A stretch of DNA of 64,000 nt, from contig DATJTJ010000135.1 of the NCBI GenBank assembly GCA_035503515.1, positions 45,208 through 109,207 of the forward strand, written 5' to 3'. Shown here piece after piece: positions 39,751-47,770 of this stretch. A program made the translations under genes and the position numbers. How positions within the stretch are numbered: the stretch's first letter is position 1; every line of letters begins with the position of its first letter. This DNA comes from DAIDKA01 sp035503515 (GTDB lineage Bacteria; Pseudomonadota; Gammaproteobacteria; Steroidobacterales; Steroidobacteraceae). The notes beneath the pieces are model-generated. The model had not been told where the DNA came from. It was given only the letters and a program-made list of their open reading frames with translations, and did no database searches.

Positions 39751-40977
39751 ATGTCGCATCCACGTCGCAAATCGCTCGTAACCACCATTGGGGGTATCCG
39801 CGTCGGCGGTCCCAATCCCATCGTCGTGCAGTCCATGACAAACACGGACACGGCGGATATCGCAGGCACCGTCGAACAGGTCCGCTCCCTCGCCCGGGCC
39901 GGGTCGGAGCTGGTGCGCGTCACCGTGAACTCTGCGGAAGCCGCGGCCGCCGTGGAGCCCATCCGGGAACGGCTGGACCAGCTGGGGGTCGGGGTGCCGC
40001 TGATCGGGGACTTCCACTTCAACGGCCACAAGCTGCTGCGGGAGTACCCGGGATGCGCCACGGCGCTGGCCAAGTACCGCATCAACCCCGGGAACGTCGG
40101 GCGCGGCACCAAGCGCGACCCGCAGTTCGCGGAAATGATCGAGATCGCCTGCCGCTACGAGAAGCCGGTGCGCATCGGCGTCAACTGGGGCAGCCTCGAC
40201 CAGGACCTGCTGACCCGGATGATGGACGAGAACTCGGCCCGGCCCGAGCCCCTGGACGCCCGCGACGTGATGCGCCAGGCCGTGGTCGCCTCCGCGCTGT
40301 CGAGCGCCGAGCGCGCCCTCGAGCTGGGACTGCCGAAGGATCGCATCATCCTTTCGGCCAAGGTCTCCGGCGTGCAGGACCTGATCGCCATCTACTCGGA
40401 CCTGGCGGGGCGCTGCGAGTATCCGCTGCATCTGGGGCTGACCGAGGCGGGCATGGGCTCCAAGGGCATCGTGGCCTCCACCGCCGGCATGGCCGTGCTG
40501 CTGCAGCAGGGCATCGGCGACACCATCCGCGTGTCGCTGACGCCGGAGCCCGGCGGCGACCGCACCAACGAGGTGATCGTCGCGCAGGAGATCCTGCAGA
40601 CCATGGGCCTGCGCTCCTTCACCCCCATGGTGATCGCCTGCCCGGGCTGCGGCCGCACCACCAGCACCTATTTCCAGGAACTGGCCCAGCGCATCCAGTC
40701 GCACATCCGCCATCGGATGCCCGAATGGCGCCGCGCCTACGACGGCGTCGAGGACATGACGGTGGCCGTCATGGGCTGCGTCGTGAACGGTCCGGGCGAG
40801 AGCAAGCATGCGAGCCTCGGCATCAGCCTGCCCGGCACCGGCGAGCGTGCGGTCGCGCCCGTCTACGAGGATGGCGAGAAGACGGTGACCCTGAAGGGGG
40901 AGCGCATCGCCGAGGAATTCCAGGAACTGGTGGAGCAGTACGTGGTGCGCAAGTTCACGCCGCGCCAGGGCGCATGA
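39751..40977 (+). CDS. ispG: 4-hydroxy-3-methylbut-2-en-1-yl diphosphate synthase IspG
   Basis: Fe4S4 enzyme of the MEP isoprenoid pathway, converting MEcPP to HMBPP. Of 408 residues, the N-terminal TIM barrel starts after RKSLVTTIGGIRVGGPNPIV (cited as 5-24), with QSMTNTDTADI. The cluster cysteines are in CPGCGRTTSTYF and in the GCVVNGPGE block. The length and second cysteine context match the flavodoxin-dependent bacterial form. The pterin dehydratase gene starts 6 bases after its stop. It supplies precursors for ubiquinone, whose late enzymes (ubiH, ubiI, coq7) are in this window. Confidence 0.97.
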   Translation: MSHPRRKSLVTTIGGIRVGGPNPIVVQSMTNTDTADIAGTVEQVRSLARAGSELVRVTVNSAEAAAAVEPIRERLDQLGVGVPLIGDFHFNGHKLLREYPGCATALAKYRINPGNVGRGTKRDPQFAEMIEIACRYEKPVRIGVNWGSLDQDLLTRMMDENSARPEPLDARDVMRQAVVASALSSAERALELGLPKDRIILSAKVSGVQDLIAIYSDLAGRCEYPLHLGLTEAGMGSKGIVASTAGMAVLLQQGIGDTIRVSLTPEPGGDRTNEVIVAQEILQTMGLRSFTPMVIACPGCGRTTSTYFQELAQRIQSHIRHRMPEWRRAYDGVEDMTVAVMGCVVNGPGESKHASLGISLPGTGERAVAPVYEDGEKTVTLKGERIAEEFQELVEQYVVRKFTPRQGA

Positions 40978-40983
40978 GGACCC

Positions 40984-41322
40984 ATGACTGAGCTTGCGGA
41001 CCGGCGCTGCGAACCCTGCCATGGCGGCATGGCGCCGCTGACGCGCGCCGCCGCCGACGAACTGCTGCTGCGGCTGGACCCCGCCTGGACGCTGGACGAC
41101 AGCGCCGGCAGCCTGCGGCGGGAATTCAGCTTCCGCGATTTCTATCGAACCATGAGCTTCGTCAATGCGGTGGCGCACGTCGCCAACATCGAGGACCACC
41201 ACCCGGACCTGGAAGTGAGCTACGGCAGCTGCAGGGTCCGCTACAGCACGCATGCCATCGGCGGGCTGTCCGAGAACGACTTCATCTGCGCGGCGAAGCT
41301 GGATCAGATTCCCAGGCTGTGA
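40984..41322 (+). CDS. phhB: 4a-hydroxytetrahydrobiopterin dehydratase
   Basis: A 112-residue pterin-4a-carbinolamine dehydratase. The active-site block IEDHHPDLEVSYGSCRV (with two adjacent His) is intact, as is FRDFYRTMSFVNAVA. It normally recycles the pterin cofactor of phenylalanine hydroxylase, but no hydroxylase gene is in the window, and such proteins also occur without one. It follows ispG by 6 bases. Its last 41 bases overlap the convergent ubiI end. Confidence 0.92.
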   Translation: MTELADRRCEPCHGGMAPLTRAAADELLLRLDPAWTLDDSAGSLRREFSFRDFYRTMSFVNAVAHVANIEDHHPDLEVSYGSCRVRYSTHAIGGLSENDFICAAKLDQIPRL

Positions 41323-42544
41323 GGTCGGGCGGCCTGCCCAGCGCATGCCCGATGAAGAAGCGCTTGAGCACTGCGCTGCGGTTGGCGAGTGCCAGCGCGC
41401 GCCGGGCGAGTCCCGCGAGCGGTCCGGCACCCTGCGCCAGCACCCGGTTGAAGGCGTCGATGGAGAATTCCATCAGCGCGTTCTCGCCCCGGCGCCAGCG
41501 CTCGTAGGCGCGCAGCGTGCGCGGCGCGCCCAGGTACTCCCCGGCAGCGCGGGCCTCGACGCACAGCTGCGCCAGGACGGCCGCATCCAGCAAGCCGAGA
41601 TTCACCCCCTGCCCCGCGAGCGGATGCACCACATGCGCGGCATCGCCCACCAGCACGCAACGCCCGGCGATGTAGCGCTCGGCACTCAGCCGCTGCAACG
41701 GAAACGCGAGCCGCGGACCCGCCAGGCGCAGGGCCCCCAGCACCGCGTCGCTGTCCTGCATGAGACGCGATTCGAATTGCGCGGGCGTGGCATCCAGGAG
41801 GCCCCCGGCCTGCCGCTCCTCGAGGGACCAGACGATGGAGACACTGCCGTCGCCGCACGGCAGCAGCGCGAGCGTGCCGCCGGCGATGAAGCGCTGCCAG
41901 GCCGTGCGCTGATGGGGCTTCTCGGGCAGGACCCGCGCCACGATCGCGGTCTGCCGGTAGCTGTGGGTGCGCACGCCGATGCCGAACGCCGTGCGCACCG
42001 CCGAACGCGCGCCGTCGGCGCCCACGACCAGTTGCGCCAGCCGTTCACCGGCGGAGGTCGCAAGCCGCACCGGGCCTGCCACGTCCGCCACGGTGTCCGG
42101 TCCCAGCACCTCGCCGCCGATGAGCTCCCCGCCGGCCTCGGCAAAGGCCTCCATGAGCGCCGCCGTGACCCGATGCGCCTCGATGATGTAGCCGAGATTG
42201 GGTTCACCGACCTCGGCCGCGTCGAACTGCAGCACCTCGTCGCTGGCGGGGGCCACGCCGGGGTGCCAGACGCGCATGTGCTCATAGGGCCATGCGTGAT
42301 CTCGGACCCGGTTCCAGGCGCCGGCCGCTTCGAGGATCCGTTCACTGGCCCGCGAGAAGGCGAGGACGCGCGCATCGGGCTCGGGGCCGTGCAGCGGCGG
42401 CGCGGTCGCCGCGGCCTGCAGCAGCCCGACCCGCAGTGCCGGACCCCCGCGGGCGCAGCGCGCCAGCAGCGCCGCGGCGCAGGCGCCGACCGGGCCGCCG
42501 CCGACGACCAGAACGTCCAGGTCCTGTGCGGCGCCCGTGCTCAT
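41282..42544 (-). CDS. ubiI: UbiI/VisC-type ubiquinone FAD hydroxylase
   Basis: A flavin monooxygenase of the UbiH/COQ6 family, here in the position of E. coli ubiI (visC), the C5 hydroxylase. The 420 residues have VVGGGPVGACAAALL near the start, DG in VVGADGARSAVR, and GDAAHVVHPLAGQGVNLGLLD (about 300-320). The ATG overlaps the ubiH stop as ATGA, so translation is coupled. Assignment to UbiI rather than UbiF rests on gene order; a separate Coq7 at 59413-60054 can do the C6 step. Its 3' end overlaps the pterin dehydratase gene. Confidence 0.87.
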   Translation of the reverse strand: MSTGAAQDLDVLVVGGGPVGACAAALLARCARGGPALRVGLLQAAATAPPLHGPEPDARVLAFSRASERILEAAGAWNRVRDHAWPYEHMRVWHPGVAPASDEVLQFDAAEVGEPNLGYIIEAHRVTAALMEAFAEAGGELIGGEVLGPDTVADVAGPVRLATSAGERLAQLVVGADGARSAVRTAFGIGVRTHSYRQTAIVARVLPEKPHQRTAWQRFIAGGTLALLPCGDGSVSIVWSLEERQAGGLLDATPAQFESRLMQDSDAVLGALRLAGPRLAFPLQRLSAERYIAGRCVLVGDAAHVVHPLAGQGVNLGLLDAAVLAQLCVEARAAGEYLGAPRTLRAYERWRRGENALMEFSIDAFNRVLAQGAGPLAGLARRALALANRSAVLKRFFIGHALGRPPDLTAWESDPASPRR

Positions 42545-43740
42545 CGCAGGGGCAATCCCCGCGCCAGTCGCGGCGTGCGGCCGCCGAATCCCAGACTGAC
42601 CCGCGCCAGCGCGCGCTTCGCGGGCGGCAGCAGATCGAACAGCAGCAGTCCCGCATCGCGCAGCAGCCGCACCGGTGGCCGCGTATCGCCGAACACCCGG
42701 ATCAGGCCATCGGTGAAGCGGGTCACCCCGCCGCGATCCGCGGCGCGCCCCTTGGCAAAGTGGGCAAGCAGTTGCGCATCGCCCGGGTCGGCAGCGCCGA
42801 CGACCAGTTCCGCCAGTGCCGCCACATCGCGCAATGCGAGGTTGAACCCCTGCCCCGCCACCGGGTGCAGCGCCTGGGCGGCATTGCCGATGAGCACGGT
42901 GCGCGGCGCCACGGCCTCGTCCGCGCGCGTGAGCCTCAGCGGATAGCCGGCGCGCCGGCCGGCGCGCACGAACCGGCCCGCCCGCCAGCCGAAGTGCTCC
43001 TGCAGCAGCGTGAGGAATTCCGCATCGCCCGCGGCGAGGGTGTGCGCCGCATCCGCCGGCGGCCGCGCCCATATCACGGTGTAGCTGCCATCGCGCAGCG
43101 GAACCAGCGCCAGCGGACCGCCGGCGGTGAACCGCTCGTAGGCGGTGCCATCGTGCGGCAGGTCGCTGGCGACGTTGGCGACGACCGCCAGCTGATCGTA
43201 GTCCGCCTCGCTCACCGCGATGCCGGCATCGCGACGCACGGCCGAGTGGGCGCCATCGGCTGCCACCGCCAGACGCGCCCGCACGGCCGCGCCTGCCGCC
43301 AGCTGCACGGTCACGCCGTGCTCGTCGGCACTGACGCCGGTGACGGTGGCCGGCATGCGCACGCTGATCGCCGCATTGGCCTGGATCCGTTCCCACAAGG
43401 CGGACCCCAGCACCCGATTGGGCAGCACGAAGCCGAAGGCTTCGACTCCCTGCTCCTCCGCGGTAAGCCGTGCAAAGGCCAGGCGGCCGCGCTCCGAGAC
43501 ATGGATGGCGCGGATCACACCGCATTGATCGGCGACCGCGCTCCAGACCCCGAGCGCCTCGAGGATGCGCCGGCTGGCATTGCCCAGGGCAGTCGTGCGC
43601 TCGTCGAAACTGTGATGCGCGTGCGAGTCCGGCGGCGTGCCCTCGATGAGCACGATGCGGCGTCCGGCGGCGGCCAGCGCCAGCCCGAGGCTGGCCCCGA
43701 CCATGCCTCCCCCGATCACCGCGATGTCGAACTCTTCCAC
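42541..43740 (-). CDS. ubiH: 2-octaprenyl-6-methoxyphenol hydroxylase UbiH
   Basis: FAD monooxygenase that hydroxylates C1 of the ubiquinone ring. Of 399 residues, VIGGGMVGASLGLAL (8-22) binds FAD, AADGAHSAVRRDAGI is the DG motif, and LIGNAAQALHPVAGQGFNLALRD (cited as about 288-310) is the second FAD motif, with Asn in place of the usual Asp of GDAAH. It follows pepP by 16 bases and overlaps ubiI by 4, reproducing the enteric ygfB-pepP-ubiH-ubiI order. Confidence 0.92.
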   Translation of the reverse strand: MEEFDIAVIGGGMVGASLGLALAAAGRRIVLIEGTPPDSHAHHSFDERTTALGNASRRILEALGVWSAVADQCGVIRAIHVSERGRLAFARLTAEEQGVEAFGFVLPNRVLGSALWERIQANAAISVRMPATVTGVSADEHGVTVQLAAGAAVRARLAVAADGAHSAVRRDAGIAVSEADYDQLAVVANVASDLPHDGTAYERFTAGGPLALVPLRDGSYTVIWARPPADAAHTLAAGDAEFLTLLQEHFGWRAGRFVRAGRRAGYPLRLTRADEAVAPRTVLIGNAAQALHPVAGQGFNLALRDVAALAELVVGAADPGDAQLLAHFAKGRAADRGGVTRFTDGLIRVFGDTRPPVRLLRDAGLLLFDLLPPAKRALARVSLGFGGRTPRLARGLPLR

Positions 43741-43756
43741 GATGTACTGCGAACGC

Positions 43757-45163
43757 TCAGGCCGCGGTCATGAGCGCCTCGATGGCATCCGGATCCTTGG
43801 GCGCGCCGGCGGTGAGCACTTCCACGCCGTCGCGGGTCACGACCACGTCGTCCTCGATGCGGATGCCGATGTTGGCGAAACGCCGCGGCACCCCCTTGAG
43901 CCCTGCGGGGATGTAGATCCCCGGTTCGATGGTCAGCGCCATCCCCGGCTCCAGCACCCGCCACTCATCGGCGAGCTTGTAGTCGCCCACGTCGTGCACG
44001 TCCATGCCGAGCCAGTGTCCGGTGCGGTGCATGAAGAAGCGCCGGTAGGCGCCGTCCTTCACCAGTTTCGCCACCGGACCCTTCAGCAGGCCGAGCTTCA
44101 CCAATCCCTGCGTGACCACCTGGACCGCGGTCTCGTGCGGATCGTTCCAGGAACCGCCGGGTCGCACCTTCTGGATGGCGGCCTCGTTCGCGGCGAGCAC
44201 GATGTCGTACACCGCGCGCTGCTCGGGCGAGAACCGGCCGTTCACCGGAAAGGTCCGCGTAATGTCCGAGGCGTAGTACTCGTACTCGCAGCCGGCATCG
44301 ATCAGCAGCAGGTCCCCGTCCTTCAGCGGCTGGTTGTTCTCGCGGTAATGCAGGATGCAGGAATTGGCGCCGCCGCCGACGATGGGCTCGTACGAGGTGT
44401 CGGCATTGTGGCGGCGGAACTCGTGCAGGATTTCGGCGGCGATGCCGAATTCGGTGCCCCCGGGGCGGCAGGCCTGCATGGCGCGGACGTGGGCGCCACT
44501 GGCGATGCGGGCCGATTCGCGCATCACGTCGATCTCGACCTTCGACTTGGTCAGCCGCATGTCGTGCAGGACGTAATCGAGCGCCACGAACTCCTGCGGC
44601 GGATGCTTGCCATGGCGTGCCTGGTTGCGCAGTCCGTTGAGCCAGCCCACCACCCGCTGGTCGAACTCCGGATGCGTGCCCATGGCGTAGAACACCCGCG
44701 TGCGGTTCTCCATCAGGCCCGGCAGGATCTCGTCGATGTCGGTGATCGGGAATGCGTCATCGGCGCCGTACTGGCGGGTGGCGCCTTCGGTGCCGGCGCG
44801 GCGTCCGTCCCAGGTCTCGCGTTCCGGGTCGCGATCGCGCACGAACAGCACGTACTGCGCCTGCTCGCGCCCGGGAACCAGCACCGCCACCGCCTCGGGT
44901 TCCCCGAAGCCGGTCAGGTACTGGAAATCGCTGTCCTGGCGATAGGGGTATTCCACGTCGTTATTGCGATGGCGCACCGGCGCCGCCGGAACGATGGCGA
45001 TCGTATCCCTGCCCATCAGCCGCATCAGCTGCCGGCGGCGGCGGGCGAACTCTTCGCGACTGATGACCTTGGGAGCGGCAACCGGCCGGGGCGCCGCCCG
45101 CCGCGCGGGCATGGGCGATGCGGAGCGGGAGCGTGCGGATGATCTTGGGTTTTGGCGTGACAT
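43757..45163 (-). CDS. pepP: Xaa-Pro aminopeptidase PepP
   Basis: Dimanganese enzyme that removes an N-terminal residue preceding proline. The 468 residues include an N-terminal AMP_N domain (PYRQDSDFQYLTGF) and the pita-bread domain with metal ligands in LIDAGCEYEYYASDITRTFP (two Asp), HRTGHWLGMDVHD (His), TIEPG (Glu) and RIEDDVVVT (Glu). The first about 33 residues are a basic Ser/Arg/Pro/Ala tail missing in E. coli PepP; an internal ATG at codon 18 or a later start is possible. The ATG is one base after the ygfB stop. Confidence 0.93.
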   Translation of the reverse strand: MSRQNPRSSARSRSASPMPARRAAPRPVAAPKVISREEFARRRRQLMRLMGRDTIAIVPAAPVRHRNNDVEYPYRQDSDFQYLTGFGEPEAVAVLVPGREQAQYVLFVRDRDPERETWDGRRAGTEGATRQYGADDAFPITDIDEILPGLMENRTRVFYAMGTHPEFDQRVVGWLNGLRNQARHGKHPPQEFVALDYVLHDMRLTKSKVEIDVMRESARIASGAHVRAMQACRPGGTEFGIAAEILHEFRRHNADTSYEPIVGGGANSCILHYRENNQPLKDGDLLLIDAGCEYEYYASDITRTFPVNGRFSPEQRAVYDIVLAANEAAIQKVRPGGSWNDPHETAVQVVTQGLVKLGLLKGPVAKLVKDGAYRRFFMHRTGHWLGMDVHDVGDYKLADEWRVLEPGMALTIEPGIYIPAGLKGVPRRFANIGIRIEDDVVVTRDGVEVLTAGAPKDPDAIEALMTAA

Positions 45164-45164
45164 T

Positions 45165-45728
45165 TCAGTGCAGCAGGCCTTCGGGGCGGGTGGGTTCGCG
45201 GCGCAGGGGTTCCAGTTCGTCGAACAGCAGCTGCACGCCGGCGCGCACGAACTCGACCAGCTCGGCGTAGGCACCTTCGTTGGACTCGAGGCTCTCGGCG
45301 CTGTCGGCGGCGACGTGGGTGATCTCGGTGAGGTCGCGCACCACCTCGCCCACATCACCCGGCAGCTGCGTCGCATCGGTGAGCGAGCTCGTGCCCAGGC
45401 CGTAGAGGAAGCCCTGGCACCAGGCGCCGAGCGCCGCGGCGCGGGCATCGATGGACTCCTCGTCCTGCGGCAGCAGCGGTGCGAATTCCATCTGCGCCTC
45501 GCCGAGCGAGACGCTGGTGCTCTGGAACAGGTCCAGCAGCACCTGGGTGGCGGAGGGGCCGGCGTCGCCGTCGGGCAGGATCTCGAGCATCCAGTCCTCG
45601 AACCGGTAGGCCACGGTGGAACACAGGCATCCGGTCAATGTGCCATGCGCCTCGGCCGCGTCGGTCAGGGAATGGGCCTGGCTGAGGACCTGCTGGATCT
45701 GCTCGTAGTCGGCGGCTTGCATCCTCAT
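45165..45728 (-). CDS. ygfB: YecA/YgfB (UPF0149) family protein
   Basis: A 187-residue helical protein with the UPF0149 pattern AHGTLTGCLCS near 27-37 and GAWCQGFLYGLG near 101-112. In Pseudomonas, YgfB has been linked to regulation of ampDh3 and beta-lactam response; elsewhere its role is unclear. It leads the pepP-ubiH-ubiI run. Its ATG region overlaps the divergent promoter of the zapB-like gene, so the two directions may interfere. Confidence 0.9.
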   Translation of the reverse strand: MRMQAADYEQIQQVLSQAHSLTDAAEAHGTLTGCLCSTVAYRFEDWMLEILPDGDAGPSATQVLLDLFQSTSVSLGEAQMEFAPLLPQDEESIDARAAALGAWCQGFLYGLGTSSLTDATQLPGDVGEVVRDLTEITHVAADSAESLESNEGAYAELVEFVRAGVQLLFDELEPLRREPTRPEGLLH

Positions 45729-45744
45729 GGATTATGCCTATAGT
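45717..45744 (+). promoter_or_regulatory. Sigma-70-type promoter for the zapB-like/zapA/6S side
   Basis: TTGCAT (45717-45722), a 16-base spacer and TATAGT (45739-45744). The ATG at 45752 is 7 bases downstream, so the message would be leaderless. The -35 lies on top of the ygfB start codon (45726-45728). Confidence 0.6.
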
Positions 45745-45751
45745 CGGTGCC

Positions 45752-45982
45752 ATGAGCACCCCAGTGAATATGGAGCTCGATCTCGAGCTCACCCGCCTGG
45801 AAGCCCGGGTTGATGAACTCACGACCCAGGTCTCGCAATTGCAGGAAGAGAATCGTGCACTGCGACAGCGCCACGATACGCTGGTCAACGAACGCGCCTC
45901 GCTCCTGAACAAGAACGAGCAGGTGCGCGGCCGTGTGGAGGCCATGATCGGTCGCCTGAAGACCCTGGAGCACGGCGCATGA
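45752..45982 (+). CDS. TIGR02449/ZapB-like coiled-coil protein
   Basis: A 76-residue, almost entirely helical protein with heptad repeats (LELTRLEARVDELTTQVSQL, then RALRQRHDTLVNERASLL). Homologues next to zapA are listed as TIGR02449 and resemble ZapB, which connects ZapA with the division apparatus. I use the ATG at 45752 because the TATAGT -10 lies between it and an earlier in-frame ATG at 45734. The stop overlaps zapA (ATGA), so the two products are probably made in step. Confidence 0.85.
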   Translation: MSTPVNMELDLELTRLEARVDELTTQVSQLQEENRALRQRHDTLVNERASLLNKNEQVRGRVEAMIGRLKTLEHGA

Positions 45983-46299
45983 GCACGACTGCCGAACCCG
46001 CGCGCGTCAGCGTACGCATCCTCGAGAAGGAATACTTCGTCGCCTGTCCGCACGAAGAGCGTGCGGCACTGCTGGATGCGGCGGAGTTCCTCAACGGACG
46101 CATGCGCGAGATCCGCGATACCGGCAAGGTGGTCGGACTGGATCGCGTCGCGGTGATGGCGGCGCTGAATCTCGCCAACGAACTGCTGCGCATCCGCGAG
46201 CAGGAATCCAAGGCCACGAACTCCGCGGTCACGCGCGTGCGTGCCGCCCGCGAGCGCGCCGAAGCGGCGCTGGCACGCAACCAGCAGCTGGAGCTGTAG
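45979..46299 (+). CDS. zapA: Cell division protein ZapA
   Basis: A 106-residue FtsZ-associated protein that bundles FtsZ protofilaments. The N-terminal globular part starts VSVRILEKEYFVACPHEER, followed by AAEFLNGRMREIRDTGKVVGLDRVAVMAALNLANELL (cited as about 33-69) and a C-terminal coiled coil. Length is standard. It overlaps the coiled-coil gene by 4 bases and is followed by 6S RNA and fau, as in E. coli. Confidence 0.95.
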   Translation: MSTTAEPARVSVRILEKEYFVACPHEERAALLDAAEFLNGRMREIRDTGKVVGLDRVAVMAALNLANELLRIREQESKATNSAVTRVRAARERAEAALARNQQLEL

Positions 46300-46342
46300 C
46301 CCCCGATTGCTGCTGCGCGGCTCGCCTGCGCCGCCCTTGTGC

Positions 46343-46348
46343 TAAAAT
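46343..46348 (+). promoter_or_regulatory. -10 element of 6S RNA
   Basis: TAAAAT lies 8 bases before the first base of the 6S terminal helix. No good -35 stands 16-18 bases upstream, which is GC-rich. Confidence 0.5.
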
Positions 46349-46355
46349 CTCCCTC

Positions 46356-46547
46356 GCGTCGCCTGCGGTGTTCGATAGCGTGCCGGGTTACCTCTCGACC
46401 TTAATTCAAACACCCAGGGACTTAGGCTGGTGGGCAGAATTGTGCAGGTCCGACTTCGTGAGCGGAAAGCCTTACCTCCCTCGGCTCGTCCCACTTTGTT
46501 GCTCTGGTTCGAGAGCAACGGTTCGTACCGGCATCTGCGGGTGACGC
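46356..46547 (+). ncRNA. ssrS: 6S RNA
   Basis: A 192-base RNA in the conserved slot between zapA and fau. It binds sigma-70 RNA polymerase holoenzyme as an open-promoter mimic. The ends form a 13-bp terminal helix (46356-46368 with 46535-46547, including G-U pairs). GGTCCGACTTC..GCGGAAAGCCTTA near 46450-46475 matches the conserved GGTCCGTCCGAGAAGCCTTA part of gammaproteobacterial 6S RNA, and CGGCATCT near 46529-46536 matches the 3' part. The exact 5' and 3' ends are estimated from the helix. Confidence 0.9.
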
Positions 46548-46548
46548 C

Positions 46549-47151
46549 TTGAATTCTCCGGCCGCCGACGACCGCGCGGCCCTGCGCAGGCGCCTGAAGC
46601 AGCTGCGCCGGGCCGTCGCGCCCGCGGCGCGCCAGCAGGCCGCGATCGCCGTCGCCCGCCACGTCCGCCGTTCCTTCAACCTGCGTCCGGGCATGCGCCT
46701 CGCGGCCTATACGCCCCTGCCCTCCGAACTCGACACCGCGCCGCTGATCGAACTGGCCCGCCGGCGCGGCTGCCGCGTCTATGTGCCGCGCATCACGGAC
46801 CTGCGCCGCCGGCGCATGCAGTTCGTCGAGATCGGCGGCCCCATGCGCCGCAATCACCTCGGCATCCTCGAACCGGTGCGGATGCAGCGCCTGAGTGCGC
46901 GCCGCCTCGACCTGGTGTTCGTGCCGCTGGTGGGCTTCGATGCCACCGGCATGCGCCTGGGGATGGGCGCCGGCTACTACGACCGTGCCTTCGCGTTCCT
47001 GCGCCAGCGCCGCCACTGGACTCATCCGCGTCTCATTGGCGTCGCCTATTCCTTCCAGCAGGTACCGCACATCGAGGGGGCCTCGCACGACGTGCATCTG
47101 CACGCCGTCATTACCGAGAAGGGAGTCCGCAAGTGCAATACTGGCTGCTGA
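46549..47151 (+). CDS. fau: 5-formyltetrahydrofolate cyclo-ligase
   Basis: ATP-dependent enzyme that converts 5-formyl-THF to 5,10-methenyl-THF (YgfA/FAU). Of 200 residues, the nucleotide/folate blocks are LRRRLKQLRRAV, LAAYTPLPSELDT and the signature VPLVGFDATGMRLGMGAGYYDR (cited as about 123-144). Translation appears to begin at a TTG two bases after the 6S RNA terminal helix. Expression downstream of 6S RNA suggests processing of a joint transcript, as in E. coli. Overlaps the EVE gene by 19 bases. Confidence 0.93.
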   Translation: MNSPAADDRAALRRRLKQLRRAVAPAARQQAAIAVARHVRRSFNLRPGMRLAAYTPLPSELDTAPLIELARRRGCRVYVPRITDLRRRRMQFVEIGGPMRRNHLGILEPVRMQRLSARRLDLVFVPLVGFDATGMRLGMGAGYYDRAFAFLRQRRHWTHPRLIGVAYSFQQVPHIEGASHDVHLHAVITEKGVRKCNTGC

Positions 47152-47600
47152 AGACCGAGCCCGATACCTTCGGTATCGATCACCTGGAGCGCGCACCGCG
47201 CAAGACGGCCGCATGGGACGGGGTGCGCAACTACCAGGCCCGCAACATGCTGCGCGACCAGATGCGGCGTGGCGACCAGGCCTTCCTCTACCACTCCAGC
47301 TGCGAAACCCCTGGAATCGCCGGCATCATGGAAGTGGTGAAGGCCGGCTATCCGGATCCGACCGCGTTCGATCCGAAGCACCATCACCATGACCCGGACA
47401 GCGATCCGAAGAATCCGCGCTGGTATCAGGTGGACGTGAAACTCGTGCGCCGTCTGCCGCGAGTGATCACCCTGGGGGAGCTGCGCGAGCATGCGAAACG
47501 GGAACTGTCGGGGATGGTGTTGCTGCGTCCGGGCAATCGTCTTTCGGTGATGCCGGTGAGTGCGGAGCACTGGAAGTTCATCACTTCGATGGCCGCTTAG
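47133..47600 (+). CDS. EVE-domain protein (THYN1/YTH-like)
   Basis: A 155-residue single EVE domain, a PUA-like fold that reads modified bases. Typical blocks are YWLLKTEPDTFGIDHL, WDGVRNYQARNML and FLYHSSCETPGIAGIMEV. The aromatic cage residues (W after AA, W near WYQVDVKL) are present. The start is GTG, inside the end of fau. The role in bacteria is not firmly known; modified-DNA or modified-RNA sensing is suggested for the fold. Confidence 0.92.
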   Translation: MQYWLLKTEPDTFGIDHLERAPRKTAAWDGVRNYQARNMLRDQMRRGDQAFLYHSSCETPGIAGIMEVVKAGYPDPTAFDPKHHHHDPDSDPKNPRWYQVDVKLVRRLPRVITLGELREHAKRELSGMVLLRPGNRLSVMPVSAEHWKFITSMAA

Positions 47601-47645
47601 GATCGCAAAGTGAGCAATGCGTCTCGCGCGCTTACTCCTTCTTGC

Positions 47646-47673
47646 TTGTAATTTCAATTCGCGTGCGTATACT
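47646..47673 (+). promoter_or_regulatory. Promoter of the 16-codon lysine-rich ORF
   Basis: TTGTAA (47646-47651), 16-base spacer, TATACT (47668-47673). The region is AT-rich against a GC-rich background. Transcription would begin near 47680, giving a 5' leader of about 28 bases. Confidence 0.6.
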
Positions 47674-47707
47674 CCGACCTCGGACTAACCCTAACTGGAG
47701 ATCTATC

Positions 47708-47758
47708 ATGGCTAAGGCGAAAAAGAAGGCCAAGAAGAAAGCAGCGAAGAAGAAGTAA
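47708..47758 (+). CDS. 16-residue lysine/alanine-only peptide
   Basis: ATG GCT AAG GCG ... AAG TAA encodes MAKAKKKAKKKAAKKK: ten Lys, five Ala and the Met. GGAG stands 7 bases before the ATG, and a promoter lies at 47646-47673. The product would be a tiny, strongly basic peptide like the tails of histone H1-type proteins, and might bind nucleic acid. Alternatively it is a leader peptide whose translation senses lysyl-tRNA, since strong hairpins follow at once. I know of no named family. The stretch 47601-47707 before it holds no other gene. Confidence 0.5.
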   Translation: MAKAKKKAKKKAAKKK

Positions 47759-47770
47759 GCTGCAACCGGT

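Noticed and set aside
42545..43525. Extension of the UbiI frame into ubiH, as if a fusion
   Set aside because: It is an alternative frame of ubiH; the ATGA overlap gives a normal UbiI start.
47708..47758. Classical lysine attenuator controlling a lysine biosynthesis operon
   Set aside because: The downstream gene is rpiA, and no T-tract follows the strong hairpins. I keep the element as a finding but not this explanation.
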